Below, one piece after another: positions 1-8,347 of a DNA stretch of 64,000 nucleotides; position 1 is the first letter of the stretch, and each line of letters begins with the position of its first letter. Made by a program: the position numbers and the translations under genes. The notes beneath the pieces are model-generated. The model was not told where the DNA came from, ran no database searches, and saw only the letters and a list, made by a program, of their open reading frames with translations. Origin of the DNA: JBOZRQ01 sp050789255 (GTDB taxonomy: Bacteria; Bacillota; Sulfobacillia; Symbiobacteriales; Symbiobacteriaceae); assembly GCA_050789255.1 (NCBI GenBank), contig JBOZRQ010000010.1, positions 62,001 to 126,000 on the forward strand, written 5' to 3'.

Positions 1-137
1 ATCGGTAGACGAAGGCGATACTCGACCTGGCAGAAGGAGAAGGCTCGGGCGGACTGAAGCCGTCCGAGCGAACTCCACACACCATCACGGGCATACTTTG
101 TCCGCTTCCACTCTTCAACCACAACTAAGGATGGTCG

Positions 138-1388
138 ATGATGTCGTATTCCGGTCAGTTCACAGTCGTTGACCTTTTCGCCGGCGCAGGCGGCTTCAGC
201 CTTGGGTTTGCCTCGGCTGGCTTTCGCGTCACCCATGCCCTAGAGGTGGATGCATGGGCTGCGGAGACATATGGCGCTAATTTTCCTTCTACAACTTTGT
301 TGGTGCGTGACATCCAGGAAATCTCGGACGCCGAAATCGGGGCGACGATTCAAACCACTCCAACTGTGCTACTGGGTGGACCACCTTGCCAAGGCTTTTC
401 TCACAGTAACGTGAATAACAAGGATCCAAAGGACCCCCGAAATTCACTGTTCCGAGATTACATGCGCTTTGTCGCTCGGTTGAAACCTGAGGTATGCCTC
501 GTCGAAAATGTGAAGGGCCTCTTGACCACGAAGACTGACCAAGGCAGTCTGGTCATTGACGTGATCCTTCGGGAGTTTGAGGCCTTGAATTACACACCTG
601 AATTTCGAGTACTCAACGCCGTCGAATTCGGTGCCCCTCAGTTTCGCGAACGGCTCTTTATTGTGGCCACTCGGAATTCGAGTGCGGGCGTGAAGTTCAA
701 ATGGCCAATTCCAACACATGTCGCTCGTACGTCCACATTTCAGCCAGTGCTGTTTGAGGGGAACTCCAACATCAGGCCCTTTGTTACGTTGTGGGACGCC
801 ATTAGGGACCTTCCTCAGATTACGCACGAAGAATATACCGGCAAGGAGACATATCTCACGCCTCCATCAAACTCGTTTCAGGAGGCGATGCGAGTAAACG
901 CCCCTCTAGTTATCCTAAACAACGAGCCTATGCGACATACGAGACGTATAGTTGATAGGTACGCAACCATCGGCTTCGGACAGTCAGAAGGAGACGTCCG
1001 AGATGTTCACCTTCCACGCAAACGCAGTGCGTCCACACAAATCTCGTCTTCTGTATACCATCAAAACGGTCGCCGCCAACATCCCGACAGGCCCTGTAAC
1101 ACTGTAGTAGCATCATCCCACTCGAATTTCATTCACCCGTTTCTCAACCGCAATTTCACGGTCCGGGAGTTAGCCAGAATCCAAACTTTTCCAGACTGTT
1201 TCGAATTTCGGGGAAAGCGAGCCGTTCTCAGCAAGAAGCTATCTTCCCGCAAAGGAATGATGGATGAGGTGTACCTCGACCAGCGGATGCAGGTTGGAAA
1301 CGCCGTTCCACCGATGTTGGCGGGGGCCCTGGCTAACGCTGTTTTAACTTACCTCTTAACGATTTCAGAGCGGGGGAAAAATGTGTGA
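138..1388 (+). CDS. DNA (cytosine-5) methyltransferase, first of a pair
   Basis: This 416-residue enzyme methylates cytosine C5 in a specific DNA site and protects the host from the restriction nuclease encoded two genes downstream. All main C5-MTase motifs are visible in order: motif I FAGAGGFSLGF near residue 14, motif IV GGPPCQGFS with the catalytic Cys, motif VI ENV, motif VIII QFRERLF, motif IX RELARIQTFPD and motif X GNAVPP. It is the first gene of a tight four-gene operon and overlaps the second methyltransferase by 4 bp (GTGA). Base composition is visibly lower in GC than the genes after 6.8 kb, which suggests horizontal transfer. ATG codons at 138 and 141 are both possible starts. 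Confidence 0.95.
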   Translation: MMSYSGQFTVVDLFAGAGGFSLGFASAGFRVTHALEVDAWAAETYGANFPSTTLLVRDIQEISDAEIGATIQTTPTVLLGGPPCQGFSHSNVNNKDPKDPRNSLFRDYMRFVARLKPEVCLVENVKGLLTTKTDQGSLVIDVILREFEALNYTPEFRVLNAVEFGAPQFRERLFIVATRNSSAGVKFKWPIPTHVARTSTFQPVLFEGNSNIRPFVTLWDAIRDLPQITHEEYTGKETYLTPPSNSFQEAMRVNAPLVILNNEPMRHTRRIVDRYATIGFGQSEGDVRDVHLPRKRSASTQISSSVYHQNGRRQHPDRPCNTVVASSHSNFIHPFLNRNFTVRELARIQTFPDCFEFRGKRAVLSKKLSSRKGMMDEVYLDQRMQVGNAVPPMLAGALANAVLTYLLTISERGKNV

Positions 1389-2575
1389 GATTTCGAGCCC
1401 TTGATCTGTTTGCGGGATGCGGGGGGTTCTCATCCGGCCTTATTCAAGCAGGACACCAGGTCGAAGCTGCCGTCGAAATTGATACCTGGGCAGCCGATAC
1501 GTATGAATACAACCATCCAAACGTGAACCTCATCAGATCGGATATCCGCCAGTTGGACTCCCGGTTCTTCCTCGAACAATTTAGAGGCAAGGTTAACATC
1601 ATCATAGGTGGGCCACCGTGCCAGGGATTTTCGGTATCTGGGCTTCGTCAGTATGGCGTGTACAAGGCCGAAAATTCACTTGTAGCCGAGTACGTTCGAG
1701 TCGTCCAAGCCGTTGAACCTGATTATCTAGTAATGGAGAACGTCCAGGGATTCACTACGGCCACCCTTGATGGGAAGACCAAAGCATTAGCCTTTCTTCT
1801 TGAAAAGTTGGGTCAGCTAGGATACTACACCCACCACAGAGTGCTCCAGGCTGCGGATTTTGGCATTCCGCAAGTTCGCTCAAGGCTGTTTGTAATCGGT
1901 TCCCGGCGCCGCTTGCCGTCGCCCTTTCCAACCCCCACACATTCGGCAACACAATCTAGCAACCGCAAGAGGTATCTCTCGGTAATGGAGGCCATCGGTG
2001 ACCTGCCTGTGATACATGCACGCGAAGGGGCTGATAATGAAGTCCCCTACACCAGTGGGCCACAGAATGAATTTCAAGCGTCTATGCGCGAAGGATCATC
2101 GGGGGTATACAATCACGAGGCAATGAAGCATTCAAACCGACTGGTGGAACGCTTCGCTGCAATACCGCCCGGAGGAAGCGGGTACAAACTGACTGGGACT
2201 TGTGACGATTCTGTGACAGTGTATAAGTCCAACAACCAACGGCTGATTTCAGCTGCCCCGTCGTTGTGCATGACAGCGAATTGGCAGTCATCCTACATCC
2301 ATCCGGTGCTAAACAGAAACCTGACCGTTCGAGAGGCCGCTAGGATCCAGACCTTTCCAGACACATTTGTCTTTAAGGGGAAGAGGGCGGTTCCGAGCTC
2401 ATCTCTATTGCAGAAGCATGGCCGAGATCATCACAACTTCCTCAGCCAGTGTCACCAAGTAGGAAACGCCGTGCCACCCATGCTGGCCCGCCAGATATTT
2501 GAGCACTTGTCCCATGCCGTCGACGAGTCACAAGGCGAGAGGGGGACTGAGACACGTGGTGATGCCTGCAGTTGA
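1385..2575 (+). CDS. DNA (cytosine-5) methyltransferase, second of a pair
   Basis: A second C5 cytosine methyltransferase of 396 residues, starting with GTG inside the stop of the first. Motif I is FAGCGGFSSGL, motif IV GGPPCQGFS, motif VI MENVQGF, motif VIII QVRSRLF, motif IX REAARIQTFPD and motif X GNAVPP. It resembles the first enzyme throughout but differs in the variable target-recognition part. Two distinct C5 enzymes in one operon is the arrangement known for restriction systems with an asymmetric site, where each enzyme modifies one strand. The next gene's likely start lies 14 bp inside the end of this one, indicating translational coupling. Confidence 0.95.
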   Translation: MRFRALDLFAGCGGFSSGLIQAGHQVEAAVEIDTWAADTYEYNHPNVNLIRSDIRQLDSRFFLEQFRGKVNIIIGGPPCQGFSVSGLRQYGVYKAENSLVAEYVRVVQAVEPDYLVMENVQGFTTATLDGKTKALAFLLEKLGQLGYYTHHRVLQAADFGIPQVRSRLFVIGSRRRLPSPFPTPTHSATQSSNRKRYLSVMEAIGDLPVIHAREGADNEVPYTSGPQNEFQASMREGSSGVYNHEAMKHSNRLVERFAAIPPGGSGYKLTGTCDDSVTVYKSNNQRLISAAPSLCMTANWQSSYIHPVLNRNLTVREAARIQTFPDTFVFKGKRAVPSSSLLQKHGRDHHNFLSQCHQVGNAVPPMLARQIFEHLSHAVDESQGERGTETRGDACS

Positions 2576-3407
2576 TGAGTCCTTTTTTCTGGAGGAGCGG
2601 TTGTGTCACAAGAACAACCTGGCGCAGAAGACCAAGAATAGTCAGGCCTACAAGGACCCTAAGGTTCAGGAACTAATGACCAAGGCAGAGGATGCTTACC
2701 TCGGCTTTCTTGAGGCGCTGGACTATAACGCCATTGCCAAACTCGACCTTGGAGCCTCAGTTTTGGCGTTGGACGACTACATTTCAACCGCAAAGGACAT
2801 CGAAAAGGCACATGGAATATTCGGGCACCGAAGCAACTACGCGGGTAGTATTATCCCGGAGTTTTTGTACCGAGTAGTTCATGTTGCCGCCTCCGGTACT
2901 AGAATAACCCCGTTTTTCTCAACCCGAAACACGATAATTGAGATAACAGGGTCAAGCGTTACCAAGGGGTTGCAGATGAACCGTAAGGATGAGGATTTCG
3001 CCATGGGTCTACACGAGGTTGATGTCACAGTTGGTGATAAGACCCACCGAGTCCTTAGCCTTGCTGTAGCCTGCGAGGTAAAGACCAATATCGATATCAA
3101 CAAGCTTAACGGCTTGGATTTCTCCGCCGAGCGAATGAAGCGGTCCTTTCCTGGGTCCGTCTTTTTCCTCGCGACAGAGACATTTGACTGCTCACTGCAA
3201 AGCAATTACGCATCGAGCTATATTGATGAGATTTACGTACTCCGTCGGCAGTTGCGTAGCCGCGCCCGGCGGGGTAATCGGATTCCTCTGAGTGTAGAAG
3301 TGTTCACGGTATTGGTTGACGACATTCTACAGGCTGCGCATAAAGCCTCAAACGCCCGGGGTCACGTCTACAGCCGACTTCCTGAGGGGAGGCTCATACA
3401 TGTCTGA
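2562..3407 (+). CDS. Restriction endonuclease subunit 1, Bpu10I/BbvCI-like
   Basis: Predicted 281-residue subunit of a heterodimeric type II restriction enzyme. A PD-(D/E)XK-like core is visible: an Asp in EVDVTVG followed after about 20 residues by CEVK. The block after it (AERMKRSFPG, then DEIYVLRRQ) recurs in the next gene, so the two are paralogous. Two such proteins with two C5 methyltransferases match the Bpu10I and BbvCI systems, in which each subunit cuts one strand of an asymmetric site. The ATG at 2562 is preferred because GAGGGGG lies upstream; an in-frame ATG at 2499 would add 21 residues inside the methyltransferase gene. Family assignment is from memory of the motif pattern, not a search. 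Confidence 0.8.
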   Translation: MPAVDESFFLEERLCHKNNLAQKTKNSQAYKDPKVQELMTKAEDAYLGFLEALDYNAIAKLDLGASVLALDDYISTAKDIEKAHGIFGHRSNYAGSIIPEFLYRVVHVAASGTRITPFFSTRNTIIEITGSSVTKGLQMNRKDEDFAMGLHEVDVTVGDKTHRVLSLAVACEVKTNIDINKLNGLDFSAERMKRSFPGSVFFLATETFDCSLQSNYASSYIDEIYVLRRQLRSRARRGNRIPLSVEVFTVLVDDILQAAHKASNARGHVYSRLPEGRLIHV

Positions 3408-4239
3408 TAACTATGCCCCCATTCTGAGAACTCACGGAGTCAAGTTAGAGCGTAAGGTACAGTCCGATCCAACCCTGAATGTCGTTGCGGCAGCGTACAA
3501 GGTGTGGAGGGACTCGTCTCTTGCGGTCCATACCCGAGATAAAGATGGTGTGCTGAACCTAGTTGATGCCCTTAATGACTACAAGGACCAAGTGGAACCA
3601 ATTCTGGATTGCCGCCCAAACAGTGCTCAGGAAATGCTGCAGCCATCAATTTTAGAGGAGTTTTTTGAGTATCTGTTTTGCAGGCTTGATTTGACGGTGA
3701 ACTTCCGTGTACCAATTCGACACCCCTCAAGAGGCTTCTTAAGCTTGTCCTTCAATCCGTCCAGCCTTAGGAAACTGGTTGAGTCACCTGAATTTACTGT
3801 CCGGGCCAAAGACCATGACTTTATCATTGGCGGACAAGCGACACTAAATGTGGTTGGCGCCAGCGGACACCGTGAGCCGACGGATATCGTGATTCCTGCT
3901 GTGGCGATTGAATGTAAGCGTTACCTTGAACGGAACATGCTGGACGAGTGTGCAGGCACCGCTGAACGTATGAAGCGTGCTACACCGTATTGCCTCTACA
4001 TCGTTGCTTCCGAATTCCTAAAGATGGACGACGGTTACCCGGAAATGACGGAAATCGACGAGATCTATATCCTTCGCCACCAGCGAAACTCCGAACGTAA
4101 GAAGTGTAAACCTGCGTCTCGTCCTATCGACGGTGAACTGATATGGGATCTATATCAGGAAGTCGTACACCATCTGAAGAAGATATGGTGGGACCCAGAA
4201 TCGGCGCTGAAGACTGGAAAGGTGTTCAACAGACCCTGA
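3400..4239 (+). CDS. Restriction endonuclease subunit 2, Bpu10I/BbvCI-like
   Basis: Predicted second nuclease subunit, 279 residues, nearly the same length as subunit 1. The catalytic core reads PTDIVIPAVAIECK, a clear D...ExK motif, followed by AERMKRATP and IDEIYILRHQ, which align with the same blocks in subunit 1. Each subunit is expected to supply one active site for one DNA strand. The ATG at 3400 follows GAGGGGAGG at a good distance and overlaps the end of subunit 1 by 8 bp, so the pair is translationally coupled and probably made in equal amounts. A hairpin with a T-run 30 bp downstream likely ends the operon. Confidence 0.8.
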   Translation: MSDNYAPILRTHGVKLERKVQSDPTLNVVAAAYKVWRDSSLAVHTRDKDGVLNLVDALNDYKDQVEPILDCRPNSAQEMLQPSILEEFFEYLFCRLDLTVNFRVPIRHPSRGFLSLSFNPSSLRKLVESPEFTVRAKDHDFIIGGQATLNVVGASGHREPTDIVIPAVAIECKRYLERNMLDECAGTAERMKRATPYCLYIVASEFLKMDDGYPEMTEIDEIYILRHQRNSERKKCKPASRPIDGELIWDLYQEVVHHLKKIWWDPESALKTGKVFNRP

Positions 4240-4271
4240 TGCGGCACTCTGTTGCCCACTGACATAATCAG

Positions 4272-4300
4272 GCCGGAAGTTCAACCCCGGCTTGTTTTTC
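4272..4300 (+). terminator. Rho-independent terminator after restriction operon
   Basis: GCCGG at 4272-4276 pairs with CCGGC at 4287-4291, followed by TTGTTTTTC. It lies 32 bp after the stop of the second nuclease subunit on the same strand. Confidence 0.5.
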
Positions 4301-4412
4301 TGCTCCTGTCCAAACGCGAATGGCGTTGTGAAAGTTAGCACGTACAACTGGCGACGCGGTAGGATGTTCACTTAAATGACCAGTATCGAGATCGCGGGCA
4401 CGTATAACGTGG

Positions 4413-4442
4413 ACTTGGCGGAGACGCCAAGTCTGTTTTTCT
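4413..4442 (+). terminator. Rho-independent terminator
   Basis: A perfect 8-bp stem, ACTTGGCG at 4413-4420 with CGCCAAGT at 4425-4432, a GAGA tetraloop and then CTGTTTTTCT. The stretch 4240-4548 otherwise holds no recognisable gene. This may be a second terminator for the restriction operon, or may belong to a small transcript between 4300 and 4412. Confidence 0.6.
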
Positions 4443-4548
4443 ATCCCTAGGCTGATTCTCACGGAGGAACTTCTGGTCATATGTCACTACTGGCGACTAG
4501 ATTCGCCGGTGACCACCGCCATCATGCGCCTGCGGAGGGAGGGGCGAT

Positions 4549-4692
4549 TTGGCACACACGCACGGCTATACCATCGATAAAGGGCTGCTGTCGACGCAGT
4601 TCGGTCCAGAGTCGGTTTGGCCGACCACCCCTACGGGGATCCGCCCGCATCGCCGGCCAACTCAGTTCTCCCGTCGGGTAATTCCCGGTTGA
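4549..4692 (+). CDS. Possible small protein, 47 residues
   Basis: A short frame starts at TTG 4549, five to six bases after an excellent GGAGGGAGGGG ribosome binding sequence, and ends with TGA at 4690-4692. The product begins MAHTHGYTIDKG and has a basic C-terminus with several Arg and His. I recognise no family. The only support is the strong ribosome binding site in a gap between the restriction operon and the recombinase, so it may be chance or a decayed remnant of an element gene. Confidence 0.25.
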   Translation: MAHTHGYTIDKGLLSTQFGPESVWPTTPTGIRPHRRPTQFSRRVIPG

Positions 4693-4832
4693 ACCGAAGA
4701 TAAAAGCCTGAAATTCCCATACCCTCTTCCGAGGGACCCTCGAAGATATATATCCGTCGCCCGCATACCATCTCTGTAGCTAACAACCTGCTGGGCTCAA
4801 ACCGCTAGCCGGTGAACAGGGAGGTTCTGTCG

Positions 4833-5078
4833 ATGACGTTATCCCCCGACTGGATCGACAAACCCATAGAAGAATGGCCCCACGCCGCCAAGGAGTTCTA
4901 CCGACTCCTTTACATTGGGCAGCGCAGGGCCACGGAGAGAAAACTTAAAGGCTTGACCGCAGGGTTACGGAACGATCTGGATGAATCAAGATATCCAAAC
5001 CAAAAGCCTGTACGAACCGCTGAAGCAGCGCCTTCCGCTCCGGCGGAGTCAACTCCTCCCACGACTCCCGGAAGTTAA
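4833..5078 (+). CDS. Possible small protein overlapping the recombinase tail
   Basis: A frame of 81 residues starts at ATG 4833 after GGGAGG with good spacing. Its first ~37 residues (starting MTLSPDWIDKP and including HAAKEFYRLLYIGQRR) precede the recombinase stop and look protein-like. The rest is read antisense to the 3' end of the convergent recombinase gene, which is unusual for a conserved protein. No family is recognised. It could be a genuine small accessory gene of the element, for instance a directionality factor, but nothing in the sequence shows that. Confidence 0.35.
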   Translation: MTLSPDWIDKPIEEWPHAAKEFYRLLYIGQRRATERKLKGLTAGLRNDLDESRYPNQKPVRTAEAAPSAPAESTPPTTPGS

Positions 5079-6429
5079 TCGCAAACCCTCCGGGCAAATC
5101 GCGCTGCAGAAGCTGAACCGCACGCTCCTTGTACTCCGACAGCTTAGTCTTCAGGGTCTTTAGCCGTTCCCGATGCGGCTTCACCTCATCCAGGTACTCA
5201 TCCTCATCGATCTTGCCTCGCTCAAAAAGGCGCTTCCACCGGTTGATGGCGTTCTCCGCTTCAACCAGGTCCTGTTCCATACGGCTCACTTCCGCCTGCG
5301 TCAGTCCCGCCTTGTCGGCCGCTCTGGCCTCGAACTCTTCGAGCAAGCGGTCCAGGTGAGCGGGATCTCGATGCAGGCGTTCCATTTCCCTGATCAGATT
5401 CTCCTCAACCCTGTCCGCCGATATCGACGTCAGGCTCCGCTGCGTCCCGACCCCGCAGCCCTCACCCAAAACGTACCGGTGGCACCGATAGATTCGGCGC
5501 CCGGGCCTTCCATGCCGCTGCTGGGCACTGATGCGCGCACCGCAGACGCCGCACTTGGCTACCCCGGACAGCGGGTACATTCCTGTCGCCTGGCGAGGTG
5601 CGTACAGTTTCCGTGTGTCAAAGAGAGACTGAACACGTTCAAGTACGTCTCGCGGCACCAGGGGCTCGTGGGATCCCGGGACCCTCGTGTTGATCTTGTT
5701 CTGCTTCCGTCCAGTCACGATGTCACCGCAATACACAGGGTTGGTCAAGATGCGGCTGATGGTCAAGGCGTGGAACTTGTTGCCAAGGGGAGTGCGGGCG
5801 CCCAACTCCTCATTCAGCCACAGCGCTATCGCTCGAATCCCCTCGCCGGCCAGGTAGCGCTCATAGATCATGGGAATAAGGTGGGCGGTGCTCGGATCCG
5901 GCACGAGCTGCAGTAGCGCCCGCCCGGCCTTCACCCTCTCCGTGGGCACGGTCATGTACCCCATGGGGACACGCCCTCCCCCCCACTCACCGGCCCGGGC
6001 CTTCTTCTGCTTGCCGAACGTCGTGCGCTCAGCGATCGTCTCCCGTTCCCACTGCGCCATTTCGGCCACCATGCGAATGAACAGGCGACCGGTAGCGGTG
6101 GTGGTGTCGAACTGCTCGGTCGCTGAGCGGAACATAATCCCCTGTCGGTCGAAGTTACGAAGCAATTCGTCGAGGTCACGGACACTGCGGGTGAGGCGGT
6201 CGAGCTTATACACCAGCACGACGTCTCCAGGCCGGACTTCGTGGAGTAGGCGTTGGAATTCCGGACGGTTTAAGTCCTTAGCCGATGTACCTTCATCGAC
6301 ATACCGGCCGACAACCTCCCACCCCTGGGACGTGCAGAATGCCTCCAACCGTTCCATTTGGCCGGCAAGTGAAAAGCCCGTGGCCGCCTGTTCATCCGTG
6401 GAAACGCGCGCGTAGATTCGCGCAAACAC
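4945..6429 (-). CDS. Large serine recombinase 1
   Basis: A 494-residue site-specific recombinase of the large serine family. The catalytic domain begins YARVST with nucleophile Ser10, continues with LDRLTRS and the long helix region AEMAQWERETIAERT. The recombinase and zinc-ribbon region follow, with paired Cys in KCGVCG and RCHRYVLGEGC, then a long Glu/Arg-rich coiled coil. The start is GTG at 6429 after GGGGGGG. It begins only 20 bp from the stop of a truncated cotS fragment and reads away from it, as integrases do at the end of their own element. It probably moves the lower-GC segment to its left, including the restriction operon; the far end lies outside the window or is not recognisable. 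Confidence 0.93.
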   Translation of the reverse strand: MFARIYARVSTDEQAATGFSLAGQMERLEAFCTSQGWEVVGRYVDEGTSAKDLNRPEFQRLLHEVRPGDVVLVYKLDRLTRSVRDLDELLRNFDRQGIMFRSATEQFDTTTATGRLFIRMVAEMAQWERETIAERTTFGKQKKARAGEWGGGRVPMGYMTVPTERVKAGRALLQLVPDPSTAHLIPMIYERYLAGEGIRAIALWLNEELGARTPLGNKFHALTISRILTNPVYCGDIVTGRKQNKINTRVPGSHEPLVPRDVLERVQSLFDTRKLYAPRQATGMYPLSGVAKCGVCGARISAQQRHGRPGRRIYRCHRYVLGEGCGVGTQRSLTSISADRVEENLIREMERLHRDPAHLDRLLEEFEARAADKAGLTQAEVSRMEQDLVEAENAINRWKRLFERGKIDEDEYLDEVKPHRERLKTLKTKLSEYKERAVQLLQRDLPGGFAINFRESWEELTPPERKALLQRFVQAFGLDILIHPDRSVTLRSSL

Positions 6430-6448
6430 TCCAACCCCCCCTGCCGCC

Positions 6449-6754
6449 TCAGCACGCTCGGTCAGGGTGTATGCTTATGCTTACGTTTCTCTTGACGTTC
6501 TTGTAGAACTCGTTGGGTAGAGCCATATCGATCAGCAGGACCTGAAACAGGTCATGCTCGATGGGATTGGCCTGGTGGTACGCCTGAATCATGGCCTTCA
6601 TCCATGTCACATCCCAGACGCCCATATCATCCATGGTACTGGTGATCAGTTTCCGCAGGTCGCGAATCGGCAGATCGTAGGCGACGCCGTCCAGGTCGAT
6701 GATCCAGATGCCGCCCTCGCCCATCTGGCCGTTGGACCATCCGTAGTCCTGATG
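6449..6754 (-). pseudogene. CotS-like spore coat kinase, C-terminal fragment
   Basis: The frame encodes the second half of a CotS/APH-fold protein: HQDYGWSN (catalytic loop, H-x-D-x4-N), WIIDLDGVAYDLPIRDLRKL, then GVWDVTWMKA and LLIDMALPNEFY. There is no start codon or N-terminal half here; the missing half lies at 11638-10703 on the same strand. The homology also stops abruptly after LPNEFYKNVKR. CotS proteins such as B. subtilis CotS continue for roughly 50 more residues, but here an unrelated tail (NVSISIHPDRAC) and a stop follow, next to recombinase 1. The piece is therefore cut on both sides by recombinase-bearing DNA, and may be repaired by excision. Confidence 0.85.
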
Positions 6755-6755
6755 A
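6749..6755. other. Left attachment-site core
   Basis: CTGATGA, the left copy of the direct repeat flanking the cotS element. On the coding (minus) strand it contains CATCAG, the His-Gln codons of the kinase catalytic loop. Confidence 0.7.
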
Positions 6756-6811
6756 ACGATCGCATATCCCACCCGGCGGCGGCGTACCTTGCGCCGAGGA
6801 GGGAGCCAGCG

Positions 6812-8347
6812 ATGCTGCTGCCGGCCGAGATTGCGGCGGATAAGGTGGCGATCTACATCCGGTGGTCCACCGATGACCAGGGCGAGGGCACGACGCTCCA
6901 GACCCAGCTGGAGCGGTGCCAGCACTACCTGCGCTCCCAGGGCTGGCAGTACCGGGACGACCTTGTCTACGTCGACGACGGCTACAGCGGGGGCAGCCTC
7001 GACCGGCCCGCCCTGACCAGGCTCCGGCGGGATGTGGCGTCCGGCCAGGTGCAGTGCGTGGTCGTCTACAAGATCGACCGGCTCTCCCGCTCGGTGGTCG
7101 ATATCGTCGACCTGGTCCTGCGTGACTGGGAGGGCCGCTGCTACATCAAGTCGACCACCGAGGAGGTCAACACCCTCACCCCCGCCGGGAAGATGTTCTT
7201 CTACATCCTGGTCTCCTTCGCCGAGTACGAGCGCAGCATCATCCGGGAGCGCACCCTGGCCGGGAAGATCAAGCGGGCCGAACAGGGACTCAACCCCGGG
7301 TTCCGCCCTCCCTATGGCTACACACGGGGCGCCGCCCCCGGCAGCTTTGCGGTGGTCGAGCACGAGGCCGTGGTGGTCCGGTCGATCTTTGATCGCTACC
7401 GGCTGGGCAGTGGGGTGCAGGCCATTGCCCAGGCGCTCAATGAGGGTCAGGTCCTGCACCGCGAGCGCCCCTGGACCGCCCTGGCCGTGCGGCGGGTCCT
7501 CGGGAACCCGGCCTATGCCGGCGTGCTGGAGTACGGGCGCAGCACCCGGACGACCCGGGAGCAGCGGGAGCGCCAGGGCGCCCCCGCCACGGTCCGGTTC
7601 GGGCGCCCCCGCTACGCCCGGGTGGTGGGCGCCCTCCCCGCCCTGGTGGAGCGCCCGGTCTGGGCGGAGGTCCAGCAGCTCCTTGCAGGACGGCGCCCGC
7701 AGGCGGGGAGCAAGCCCACCTACAGCGACTACCTGCTGAGCGGCGTGGCCGTCTGCACCTGCGGGGCGCCGCTGGGCGGCAAGCAGGTGGGCGGCCGGGC
7801 CTACTACTACTGCGGCGCCCGGAAGCGCCAGGGAAAGGGGGCGTGCAGCGCGGGGCATATCCCGGCGGGTCCGGTGGAGGCGGCGCTGGCCCAGCGAGTC
7901 CGGGACATCCTGCGGCGCCTGTGCGGGGACCGCCTCCTCCCCCGCCTGCAGGAGGCGGTCGAGCAGCAGGCAGCGGAGGTGCGGGCGCAGGCCGCCGCCA
8001 CGGAGGCCGAGCGGCCGGGCCTGGAGGCCCGCCGCCACCGCCTGGAGCGAGACTACCGCCGGGGTGAGCTTCCTGCCCGGCTCTACACGGAGGAACTGGC
8101 GTCCATCGACCGGGAGCAGGGCGCCCTGGAGCAGCGCCTGCTGGCGCTGCGGGCCAGGGCGGGCGAGCTGGCACAGGCGCCCGGCGCCTTGCTGGAAGCG
8201 CTGAATGAACTGCACCCCTGGGAGCTCCTGACCGTGCCGGAACAGAAACAGCTCCTGCGAGCCCTGGCCGGGTCGGTAACGGTCTACCGCCGGGCCGGGT
8301 CGCAGGAGCCGCCGATGGTCGCTGTCGAATGGATCCGGCTTCCTTAG
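6812..8347 (+). CDS. Large serine recombinase 2, of the cotS element
   Basis: A 511-residue large serine recombinase. The catalytic region reads YIRWSTDDQ with nucleophile Ser19, then YKIDRLSRSVVDIV and FAEYERSIIRERT. A recombinase domain follows (ALNEGQ...RRVLGNPAYAG), then a zinc ribbon with CTCG, YYYCGAR and ACSAG, and a C-terminal coiled coil rich in Arg, Glu and Leu. The start ATG at 6812 follows GAGGAGGGA; an open frame upstream is only antisense to cotS. It begins 57 bp inside the left core repeat and reads into the element, the usual position for the integrase that uses that site. It is only distantly similar to recombinase 1, so the two probably act on different sites. Confidence 0.93.
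   Translation: MLLPAEIAADKVAIYIRWSTDDQGEGTTLQTQLERCQHYLRSQGWQYRDDLVYVDDGYSGGSLDRPALTRLRRDVASGQVQCVVVYKIDRLSRSVVDIVDLVLRDWEGRCYIKSTTEEVNTLTPAGKMFFYILVSFAEYERSIIRERTLAGKIKRAEQGLNPGFRPPYGYTRGAAPGSFAVVEHEAVVVRSIFDRYRLGSGVQAIAQALNEGQVLHRERPWTALAVRRVLGNPAYAGVLEYGRSTRTTREQRERQGAPATVRFGRPRYARVVGALPALVERPVWAEVQQLLAGRRPQAGSKPTYSDYLLSGVAVCTCGAPLGGKQVGGRAYYYCGARKRQGKGACSAGHIPAGPVEAALAQRVRDILRRLCGDRLLPRLQEAVEQQAAEVRAQAAATEAERPGLEARRHRLERDYRRGELPARLYTEELASIDREQGALEQRLLALRARAGELAQAPGALLEALNELHPWELLTVPEQKQLLRALAGSVTVYRRAGSQEPPMVAVEWIRLP

Noticed and set aside
4272..4300. tRNA-like AGTTCAACCCCGG segment after the restriction operon
   Set aside because: No acceptor, D or anticodon stem can be built around it; the hairpin plus T-run is explained as a terminator.
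4945..8347. The two recombinases as one duplicated gene
   Set aside because: They are convergent or separately oriented, differ in length (494 and 511) and match only in family motifs, so they belong to different elements.
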